Shown: in pieces, positions 1-5,758 of the stretch
Numbering within the stretch: the stretch's first letter is position 1
How the letters are laid out: the number at the start of each line of letters is the position of its first letter
Origin: Dehalococcoidia bacterium
GTDB lineage: Bacteria > Chloroflexota > Dehalococcoidia > UBA6926
DNA: 7,639 nucleotides
Direction: 5' to 3'
Assembly: GCA_029941095.1 (NCBI GenBank)
Contig: JAPYRO010000057.1
Span: 1-7,639 of the forward strand
Translations under genes and position numbers: made by a program
The notes under the pieces: generated by a model
What the model saw: the letters and a program-made list of their open reading frames with translations, nothing else
Databases searched by the model: none
Told to the model about the DNA's origin: nothing

Positions 1-687
1 ATTAATAGCTTCATCAACCATAGAAGACATCCTTGTTAATCGTATTTCATTTTTTTGTAAACTATTGACATACGTTAAAGCGATTGATGAAGCCATCCGG
101 GTTAAACCTGTGAAAAATAGCATCAGATGGGAATTTAATAATGATAAATTTTCAGTTGGGATTGCTATTTTGTTGACGGAGATGTTTCCTTGTTGACTAA
201 ATTTAATGTGATTAAAGCCTCCATGGACAGCCATTGTTTGATCTTGAGATCCTACAGTTTCTTCAAGTATTTCTTGTTCTATTATTAAGCTTCTTCTCAG
301 GAGATCCTCTTTCGTTATATTTTCGTTATTCAAACCTGATAGTGCGTTTAAGAGCCCTACGGTGAAAGATGAACTTGATCCAATTCCGGATCTTGCAGGC
401 ATATCGCCATCATGATGAATTTCTATTGCTGAATTTATACCTACATTTCGCAAGGTTTCTCGAATTGAAGGGTGCTTAATTTCATCTATAGTATTACAAA
501 GTTCTATTTCAGAGTACGCCAACCTGATGGAGTGTTCGAAAAAAGGAGGAAGGAAGCGACAAGTTATATAGCAGTACTTATCTATAGACGTTGCTAGGAC
601 CTGGCCACCGTGTTCTCGGTACCAAGAAGGGTAATCGGTGCCACCGCCGAAGAATGAAACCCGGTAAGGTGTCCTCGTGATTATCAA
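1..687 (-). CDS. hddA: D-glycero-alpha-D-manno-heptose 7-phosphate kinase, 3' end cut by window edge
   Basis: This GHMP-superfamily kinase phosphorylates C1 of D-glycero-D-manno-heptose 7-phosphate with ATP in the cytoplasm, on the way to GDP-heptose. The first 229 residues are present; the family usually has about 330-345, so the C-terminal third lies beyond position 1. The N-terminus reads MIITRTPYRVSFFGGGTDYP, typical of HddA. The GHMP glycine/serine ATP-binding loop PARSGIGSSSSF is at residues 97-108, and ETVGSQDQ follows near residue 155. The start is a TTG at 687-685: an in-frame TAG at 690-688 excludes a longer form, and AGAGGG at 702-697 lies 9 nt upstream, overlapping the gmhA stop codon. 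The gene begins 13 nt after gmhA, so the two are probably translationally coupled. It resembles HddA and not the ribokinase-fold HldE, which points to the alpha/GDP branch. Related sugar kinases such as fucokinase-like GHMP proteins are the main alternative. Confidence 0.9.
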   Translation of the reverse strand, partial: MIITRTPYRVSFFGGGTDYPSWYREHGGQVLATSIDKYCYITCRFLPPFFEHSIRLAYSEIELCNTIDEIKHPSIRETLRNVGINSAIEIHHDGDMPARSGIGSSSSFTVGLLNALSGLNNENITKEDLLRRSLIIEQEILEETVGSQDQTMAVHGGFNHIKFSQQGNISVNKIAIPTENLSLLNSHLMLFFTGLTRMASSIALTYVNSLQKNEIRLTRMSSMVDEAIN

Positions 688-700
688 CTAAATGAGCCCT

Positions 701-1306
701 CTATTCGCTGAAAAGATATTTTTCAATAAGCATACAAATTACATGTTCCGTGACAATATGTGACTCTTGTATGAATTGGATATTATTACTAGGAATTTCT
801 ATAGATAGATCAACTAAAGATTTTAATTTTCCAGATTCTCCGGTTAGTCCTATGGTACTAATATTTTTTTCTGAGGCAGCCTCCACAGCTTTTAATATGT
901 TAGCAGATTCTCCGCTAGTACTTATCGCTACTAGAACATCTCCTTCTGAGCCTAAAGCATTAACTTGTCGTTCAAAAACACCACTGTATTCGAAATCATT
1001 TGAGTAGCCTGTTATGAAAGTTGTATCTGCAGTAAGAGCAATTGCAGCAAGCCCAGGTCGGTCAAGATCCCGATCAATTTGAGAAAGCAATTCGGTCGCC
1101 ATATGCTGGCAATCTGCTGCAGACCCTCCATTACCGCAGAGGAGGATTTTATTACCCCGCCGTAGTGACTTAGTCATTAGTTTTGCTGCTGAAATGATAT
1201 CTGTTAAACATGATGCAGCTGTGTTTATTTGAACATCTGCACTCTCAATAAATGTTTTTTTGACGAAATCAATCTGGCTTTTCTCAGAAAATTTTGCGTT
1301 GTCCAT
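701..1306 (-). CDS. gmhA: Phosphoheptose (sedoheptulose 7-phosphate) isomerase
   Basis: This cytoplasmic SIS-domain enzyme converts sedoheptulose 7-phosphate to D-glycero-D-manno-heptose 7-phosphate, the first step of nucleotide-heptose synthesis. The protein has 201 residues, near the usual 190-200. Sugar-phosphate loops CGNGGSAAD (57-65) and STSGES (129-134) are visible. The residues matching the zinc/active-site set of E. coli GmhA are present: H68, E72, Q180 and H188, with the same 8-residue Gln-to-His spacing. The start chosen is ATG at 1306-1304, which has AAGGA at 1317-1313 with 6-nt spacing. A TTG at 1339 would add 11 residues but has no comparable site. The gene lies 41 nt after the epimerase stop and 13 nt before hddA, in one transcription unit. 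DiaA-like SIS proteins are related, but the pathway neighbours favour GmhA. Confidence 0.93.
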   Translation of the reverse strand: MDNAKFSEKSQIDFVKKTFIESADVQINTAASCLTDIISAAKLMTKSLRRGNKILLCGNGGSAADCQHMATELLSQIDRDLDRPGLAAIALTADTTFITGYSNDFEYSGVFERQVNALGSEGDVLVAISTSGESANILKAVEAASEKNISTIGLTGESGKLKSLVDLSIEIPSNNIQFIQESHIVTEHVICMLIEKYLFSE

Positions 1307-1347
1307 GTGAATTCCTTTTCTAGCCGACTGTAATTCCAAAGTTTTTC

Positions 1348-2283
1348 TCAGACATTACTGAATTCGCTTCGCCCTAACATCCTATAGGCTTTTATTAATT
1401 CCACTATTCCTTTGTCCAAAGTTCTTTTTGCTTCAAAACCATTTTTTCTGAGCTTGTCATTGGAAACAATATAGTTTCGCTTGTCAGGATCGGTTCCTAT
1501 ATCAGAAAAATTTACGTGGAAATTGGGAACAAATTCTTTGATCTTGTTAACTAACTCTTCTTTAGATATATTTGCGCTATCAAGGCCTGCGTTATAAGCT
1601 TCGTTCACCATTGAATCGAAATTCGATATGCAGTGTTGGAAACAGTCTGCAACATCTCTGATATGTATATAATTTCGTTTGAAGTGTTTCTCAAAAACTG
1701 TTAAATAACCTTGCGTTACCGCAGCATGTACGAAATGGTTAACTAGTAAATCAAGACGCATTCTTGGTGAAACACCGAAAACGGTAGCAAGACGTAGGGT
1801 TATCACGTTTTCTGAATCTAATAGTAGTTGCTCAGCCCTAACCTTAGTTTTACCGTATATGGAGATTGGCTCCATGGGTGTTTCTTCAGTGCAGTATTCT
1901 TCCGCTGTCTGTGTTCCATACCCACTGTTTGTTGTTGGGAATATAATTTTTTGGTCTTTTCCTCGCAAATTATTGATAGTTTGAATTGCTTCAAAATTTA
2001 GTGACTCTGCTAAAGCGGGATCTTTATCACAGGCAGGTGCTCCGACAACGGCTGCCAGTGGAATAATGTATTCTGTGTCTCTTAAAAGTGGGACTAACAT
2101 ATCGCGGTCTCTAGCATCCCCAATATAAAAATCAAAATTTTCATTGGCACAGAGGTGGAAAAGGCTATGTTGATTAAACGCTAGGTTATCGAGTACGGTA
2201 ACTCGGTGCCCTTGGGATAGCAAATATTCGGATAATATTGACCCCAAATAACCGCTCCCGCCTGTTATCAATATTTGGGACAA
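1348..2283 (-). CDS. NAD-dependent sugar epimerase/reductase, extended SDR family
   Basis: This is a predicted cytoplasmic nucleotide-sugar (or sugar) epimerase or reductase of 311 residues. The Rossmann motif TGGSGYLGS (residues 7-15, G8/G11/G14) binds NAD(P), and D32 ends beta-2 (LDN), which favours NAD. The catalytic set is T118 with Y143-GKT-K147 (YxxxK). At the site where 4,6-dehydratases carry T-D-E it reads T-N-S, so a dehydratase is unlikely. FKRNYIHIRDVA near residue 201 is a usual extended-SDR substrate-domain motif. The start chosen is TTG at 2283-2281, with a near-ideal AGGAGG at 2296-2291 and 7-nt spacing. It puts the protein start directly before the ILITGGSGY strand. ATGs at 2322 and 2316 are in frame but lie inside an RNA hairpin and have no SD. 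Its position before gmhA and hddA suggests it modifies the heptose product or works on the same glycan. The exact substrate cannot be read from the sequence, and it is not an obvious HldD. Confidence 0.85.
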   Translation of the reverse strand: MSQILITGGSGYLGSILSEYLLSQGHRVTVLDNLAFNQHSLFHLCANENFDFYIGDARDRDMLVPLLRDTEYIIPLAAVVGAPACDKDPALAESLNFEAIQTINNLRGKDQKIIFPTTNSGYGTQTAEEYCTEETPMEPISIYGKTKVRAEQLLLDSENVITLRLATVFGVSPRMRLDLLVNHFVHAAVTQGYLTVFEKHFKRNYIHIRDVADCFQHCISNFDSMVNEAYNAGLDSANISKEELVNKIKEFVPNFHVNFSDIGTDPDKRNYIVSNDKLRKNGFEAKRTLDKGIVELIKAYRMLGRSEFSNV

Positions 2284-2290
2284 TCTGAAA

Positions 2291-2296
2291 CCTCCT
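2291..2296 (-). promoter_or_regulatory. Strong Shine-Dalgarno deciding the TTG start of the epimerase
   Basis: AGGAGG on the minus strand lies 7 nt before TTG at 2283-2281. It is the best ribosome-binding site in the window and lies inside the reading frame that would be opened by the upstream ATGs at 2322/2316. This argues that those ATGs are not the main start. Confidence 0.8.
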
Positions 2297-2309
2297 AACA
2301 CTAATGGCG

Positions 2310-2327
2310 TAGGCATTTGCATGCCTA
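2310..2327 (-). other. GNRA-capped RNA hairpin in the epimerase leader
   Basis: On the minus strand, TAGGCAT-GCAA-ATGCCTA is a perfect 7-bp stem with a GCAA loop that fits the stable GNRA tetraloop class. It sits 13 nt upstream of the AGGAGG ribosome-binding site. Both upstream in-frame ATGs lie within it. No U-tract follows, so it is not a Rho-independent terminator. A structural or regulatory role in the leader mRNA is inference. Confidence 0.6.
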
Positions 2328-2399
2328 ATTGAGCTTTTACCCTCGACCACCCACTTTGTTATTTAGGTAAATTTACGAGGTCTGTATAAGCTTACTGCG

Positions 2400-2405
2400 A
2401 TTATA
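2400..2405 (-). promoter_or_regulatory. Candidate -10 box (TATAAT) of an internal promoter for the heptose genes
   Basis: A perfect TATAAT lies on the minus strand 24 nt after the gmhB stop codon. No convincing TTGACA-like -35 box is seen at 16-18 nt. Initiation here would give a leader of roughly 110 nt before the TTG start. In AT-rich DNA such a hexamer can arise by chance. Confidence 0.35.
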
Positions 2406-2429
2406 TCTGCCAGACTTGCCCGTGGCTAC

Positions 2430-3050
2430 TTACGAGAATATTTTATTTGTAGCTTGTGAGAGATCATTGGCAACCAGATATTTGTTTTTGTTTACTCTGT
2501 CCAAACTTTCGTATTCACTCGCCCCATGTCCAGTAAGCACCAATACTTCTTTCAGTCCTGCGGCTCTTGCGGTTTTCATATCATTTAAAGTATCTCCAAT
2601 AAAGTAAGAGTTCGCGAAGTCTAGATTCATTTGTTCTTTGGCTAAAAGAGGCATCTTTGGCGCAGGTTTTCTACAATCGCAGTTATCGCTGGGATGGTGA
2701 TAACACATATAAACAGCATCGAGACGCCCTCCGAAATCTTCTATTTGCTGCATGATAACTCTATTAAGAAAAATTGCTTGTTCGAGAGATATGATGTTTC
2801 TTCCAACAGCGGATTGATTGGTTATAACAATAATCGGTATTTTCCGTTCAGTGATATTTTTTATTGCTTCTAATACACCCGGTATAAATTTAATGGAATC
2901 TTCTGTTCTAAGGTAATTAGTTTGTTCTTCAATAATCACACCGTCCCTATCTAACAGAATTGCTGGCTGTGGCGTTGTGTATTTTAGGTATGCCTCATTA
3001 TTGATCATTACCATTGGTTCTAGTTTGGTATTTTGGTTTCTATTTCCCAT
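2430..3050 (-). CDS. gmhB: D-glycero-D-manno-heptose 1,7-bisphosphate 7-phosphatase
   Basis: This HAD-superfamily phosphatase removes the C7 phosphate from heptose 1,7-bisphosphate in the cytoplasm, after the kinase step. The 206-residue protein shows the nucleophile motif LLDRDGV (D34 and D36), motif II ITNQS (76-80), the lysine region CRKPAP (126-131) and the acidic motif IGDTLNDM (151-158, D153/D157). A GmhB-type zinc site is visible as C116, H118, C124 and C126 in the CYHHPSDNCDC segment. The ATG at 3050 is the longest possible start, since a TGA lies just upstream, and has only a weak SD. ATGs at residues 13 and 15 are alternatives, because the HAD core begins only near residue 30. It starts 12 nt after the fbpC stop, which suggests co-transcription and coupling with the iron transporter. 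Histidinol-phosphatase is a related alternative, but gmhA and hddA nearby favour GmhB. Confidence 0.9.
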   Translation of the reverse strand: MGNRNQNTKLEPMVMINNEAYLKYTTPQPAILLDRDGVIIEEQTNYLRTEDSIKFIPGVLEAIKNITERKIPIIVITNQSAVGRNIISLEQAIFLNRVIMQQIEDFGGRLDAVYMCYHHPSDNCDCRKPAPKMPLLAKEQMNLDFANSYFIGDTLNDMKTARAAGLKEVLVLTGHGASEYESLDRVNKNKYLVANDLSQATNKIFS

Positions 3051-3062
3051 ATATCAAGCTCG

Positions 3063-4130
3063 TTAACCCACTTTAAATGTTTTTTGAACCCCTTTATCGA
3101 AGCAAATGACAAATTCTCCCGGGAGATAAGTCACTTTTACCGGAGATCCTGGTTGAATGGGGACCCTCTCTATTTGAATTAAATCTATAATCTCTTTATT
3201 TTCTAGTTCAACAGTGTAGCCGTGTGTATTACCCTGGAAAATCCGCTTCTTAACAATACCGTTTTTTTCTTCAGAAGAGCTGGAAGGCTCTATTTTTAGT
3301 TGATGTGGGTACATAAGAACTCTCATGTTTCTATTCAAATCACCATCTATGTCCAGATCTGTTTCAGATATAAATGTCTTGAGTTTTTTCTTATCAATAT
3401 CACAATTCACCATATTCGCTTGACTGAAGAAAGTCGCAGTGAATTCAGTCGTAGGGTTCGTATACACCTCTTCTGGATCTCCGATTTGCTCAATTTGCCC
3501 ATCTTTCATTATCGCTATTTGATCGCCCATTTCGGCGGCTTCTTGCTGATCATGAGTGACAAAGATAGCTGTCATGTTGTAAGACTTAAGTATATCTTTC
3601 ACTTCGGTTCTAATATCTTTTCTTATTTGAATATCAAGGTTAGAGAAGGGTTCGTCTAGAAGTAACGTTGAAGGATTAGTAGCTAAAGATCGCGCTAGTG
3701 CAACTCTTTGTTGCTCTCCTCCGGAAAGCTCATGGGGCATACGGGTTTTCTTTTCTTTCAACCCAACTAACTCTATTAACGAGTTAACACTATTTTCCCC
3801 TTCATCTTTGTTAATAGCAAAACCGATGTTTTGCTGTACATCTAAATGTGGGAATAATGCGCCGTCCTGAAATATCATACCGGTGTTTCTTTTTTGTACT
3901 GGAACATTATTAACTTGGTCCCATATGGGAGTTCCACCGATTAAAAGTTCACCTTGGTCTGGATTTTCAAAACCTGCAATTAATCTTAATAGGGTAGTTT
4001 TTCCGCAACCACTTGGCCCTACTACAGATAGGATCGAGCCTTTTTTCACTTTGAGAGTGATATTATTTACAGCTTGAGTATCTCCGAACCTTTTTGAGAT
4101 ACTCTTTAATTCTATTTGTAATGTATCCAT
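3063..4130 (-). CDS. fbpC: Ferric iron ABC transporter, ATP-binding protein
   Basis: This is the cytoplasmic ATPase that drives the FbpB permease. The 355 residues contain Walker A GPSGCGKTT (38-46), Q-loop Q88 in MIFQDG, signature LSGGEQQR (135-142), Walker B LLLDEP (156-161, E160) and switch H193 in THDQQEA. After about residue 235 a C-terminal regulatory extension follows. Its last part (about 290-345) looks like the TOBE/OB domain of the CUT1/FbpC/PotA group. The ATG at 4130 has GAGA a few nt upstream and lies inside the end of fbpB, giving a 19-nt overlap in another frame and probable translational coupling. gmhB follows after 12 nt. ATPases for spermidine, sulfate or molybdate look similar, so the iron assignment rests on the FbpA-like partner. 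Confidence 0.88.
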   Translation of the reverse strand: MDTLQIELKSISKRFGDTQAVNNITLKVKKGSILSVVGPSGCGKTTLLRLIAGFENPDQGELLIGGTPIWDQVNNVPVQKRNTGMIFQDGALFPHLDVQQNIGFAINKDEGENSVNSLIELVGLKEKKTRMPHELSGGEQQRVALARSLATNPSTLLLDEPFSNLDIQIRKDIRTEVKDILKSYNMTAIFVTHDQQEAAEMGDQIAIMKDGQIEQIGDPEEVYTNPTTEFTATFFSQANMVNCDIDKKKLKTFISETDLDIDGDLNRNMRVLMYPHQLKIEPSSSSEEKNGIVKKRIFQGNTHGYTVELENKEIIDLIQIERVPIQPGSPVKVTYLPGEFVICFDKGVQKTFKVG

Positions 4131-5710
4131 AACGATCTCTCATTTGTTAATTTGTTCAATCCAAATATAGGGATAATGGATAGAACTATAATTAGCACCC
4201 CTGATATTGCGGCTTCGAGGAAGAACGCTTCCTCTGAAGCGTTCCATAACGCTGTAGCAAGTGTACCAAAATCTAATGGGCCTAATATAAGAGTTACAGG
4301 TAATTCTTTTATGGTTAACAAGAAAACGAGGGACATACCGTGATAGATACCCGGCGAGGTAAGGGGTAGTAATATACGTCGAAATGTACCTAGCTCTGAC
4401 TCACCTAAGATTTTTGACGATTCTTCAATTCGTGGATTGACGGTTAGCAATGAAGATTTGAACGCTCCTATCAATGCTGGCATAAACATGATCGTGTATC
4501 CAAAAATCAGGAACGGAATTGTTTGATAAAGTAGGCTAGCGTAATTTGCGCCAAAAAATACTAGGCTTAGGGCTATAACTATTCCTGGTATACCAAAACC
4601 GATATATGAAGTGTTTTCCAATAAAATCGCTATTTTATGCTTGTATTTTGCAGTTATCAAAGCGATGGAACTTCCAGCTCCGAATGTTGATATTGCTGTC
4701 ACAATAGAGACCGTCAGTGAATTAATTGACAAGCTGAGTATATTTTTGGGTATTTGGTCTGTTATAAAACCTTGGAAAGCAAGATAGACGAGGAAAAATA
4801 GAGGGATGATTAGGCCTATTAGTAATATAGATCCTAAAAGCATAGAGGCAGGTATTTGCCACTCATTCAAGTGGAACAGCGGTTTAGATTGAGATGCCCT
4901 TGCATTCGTTCGATAATAATTTCTGTTTTTCCGTGTGTTTGATTCAAAATACAATATAGATATTACGATTGTTGCAAGGATCAGCGATAAACCGGCTGCT
5001 AAAGTTCTGTCAAAAGCTGCTTGATATTGTAAATATATTGACCATGTAAAAGTTTGGTATCTCAATAATGATACTGCACCGAAATCGCTTAAAGTATAGA
5101 GAATTACCAACATTGATCCAGAGGTGATAGATGGCCTCAGTAAGGGTAATTCTATTTTCAAGAAGTATTTCCAGTAACTATATCCACTACTTTGAGCGAT
5201 TTCTTGGAGCGCGGGGTCAATATTTTCCATTGCTGATTTTAGTGTTAGAAAAATATATGGATAACATAGGAAAGTTAAAGTTAGCCATGCTCCTTCGAAT
5301 CCATAGATATCAGGTAGGTTGGAAATCCCAAAAGGCTCTAATGCTTTTTGTACTATCCCCTTTGGTCCTAAAACGATGATAATGATGAATGCCCCGACAT
5401 AGCTAGGCACGACTAAAGGCATAGGTAGCATTCCAGACCAGATTGGCTTGAATTTTATGTCGGTTCTTGTAATTATCCAACAGGATATTAACGCTATAAG
5501 TATGCAGCTTAAACATACTGTTACGACTAGTAAGGCAGTTTTAATAATGATCAGTAGCACCTGTAATCTAAATAATACCGAGATAAGATCAGGTAATGAC
5601 CCAAAGGTTCTTATAAAAAGGTAACCTATTGGTAAAAGAGATAACAAAACCACGGATGCAGCTGGTATCAGCAGGACCCTTGGTATCTTGATCGAAACGT
5701 TGTCGTTCAT
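4112..5710 (-). CDS. fbpB: Ferric iron ABC transporter, fused two-domain permease
   Basis: This inner-membrane permease forms the channel for Fe3+ delivered by FbpA. Its 532 residues hold two homologous halves, as usual for FbpB/SfuB, with about 12 hydrophobic segments (near 11-33, 51-80, 95-115, 140-160, 195-215, 236-255, 288-312, 330-352, 363-387, 392-418, 455-478 and 496-517). Each half carries an EAA loop that docks on the ATPase: E170 to P189 (EIAQSSGYSYWKYFLKIELP) and E430 to P449 (ESSKILGESE...RRILLP). A hydrophilic linker at about 256-285 joins the halves. The ATG at 5710 has AAGGA at 5725-5721, a rather long 10-nt spacing. It follows fbpA by 48 nt, with a hairpin in between, and overlaps fbpC by 19 nt. 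Thiamine permease ThiP is the closest alternative family; context favours iron. Confidence 0.88.
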   Translation of the reverse strand: MNDNVSIKIPRVLLIPAASVVLLSLLPIGYLFIRTFGSLPDLISVLFRLQVLLIIIKTALLVVTVCLSCILIALISCWIITRTDIKFKPIWSGMLPMPLVVPSYVGAFIIIIVLGPKGIVQKALEPFGISNLPDIYGFEGAWLTLTFLCYPYIFLTLKSAMENIDPALQEIAQSSGYSYWKYFLKIELPLLRPSITSGSMLVILYTLSDFGAVSLLRYQTFTWSIYLQYQAAFDRTLAAGLSLILATIVISILYFESNTRKNRNYYRTNARASQSKPLFHLNEWQIPASMLLGSILLIGLIIPLFFLVYLAFQGFITDQIPKNILSLSINSLTVSIVTAISTFGAGSSIALITAKYKHKIAILLENTSYIGFGIPGIVIALSLVFFGANYASLLYQTIPFLIFGYTIMFMPALIGAFKSSLLTVNPRIEESSKILGESELGTFRRILLPLTSPGIYHGMSLVFLLTIKELPVTLILGPLDFGTLATALWNASEEAFFLEAAISGVLIIVLSIIPIFGLNKLTNERSLWIHYK

Positions 5711-5727
5711 TTAGAGCTTTTCCTTAT

Positions 5728-5747
5728 GTGCGAAAGAGTTTCTGCAC
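5728..5747 (-). other. Intercistronic hairpin between fbpA and fbpB
   Basis: In the mRNA sense, GTGC-A-GAAA-CTC-TTTC-GCAC forms an 8-bp stem with one bulged A and a 3-nt loop. It ends 2 nt before the AAGGA ribosome-binding site of fbpB and lacks a U-tract, so it is not a typical terminator. Hairpins in this position often raise the yield of the binding protein over the permease, through 3'-end protection or reduced permease translation. That role here is inferred. Confidence 0.5.
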
Positions 5748-5758
5748 GTTGGTGATTC

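Larger units (their letters stand above)
2284..2429 (-). promoter_or_regulatory. Leader/intergenic region between gmhB and the epimerase
   Basis: This is 146 nt without a supported gene in an otherwise tightly packed strand. It holds a candidate promoter -10, a 10-bp palindrome GTAAATTTAC (2367-2376), several complementary short segments, the GNRA hairpin and the epimerase SD. No terminator-like stem with a U-tract follows gmhB, so read-through from the iron operon is likely, with a possible additional internal promoter. Confidence 0.5.

Noticed and set aside
750..1007. Plus-strand open frame of 85 codons opposite gmhA
   Set aside because: It is antisense to the conserved SIS domain and shows no domain or convincing ribosome-binding site.
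2407..2424. GCCA/TGGC stem after gmhB as a transcription terminator
   Set aside because: The stem is only 4 bp with a 10-nt loop and no U-tract on the minus strand, so it is too weak to call.
2416..2607. Plus-strand 63-codon open frame spanning the gmhB end and gap
   Set aside because: Most of it is antisense to gmhB, including the conserved IGDTLNDM motif; no ribosome-binding site or domain supports it.
3300..3659. Plus-strand open frame of 119 codons within fbpC
   Set aside because: It lies wholly antisense to well-supported ATPase motifs, has no recognisable domain, and its translated sequence looks like an antisense shadow.
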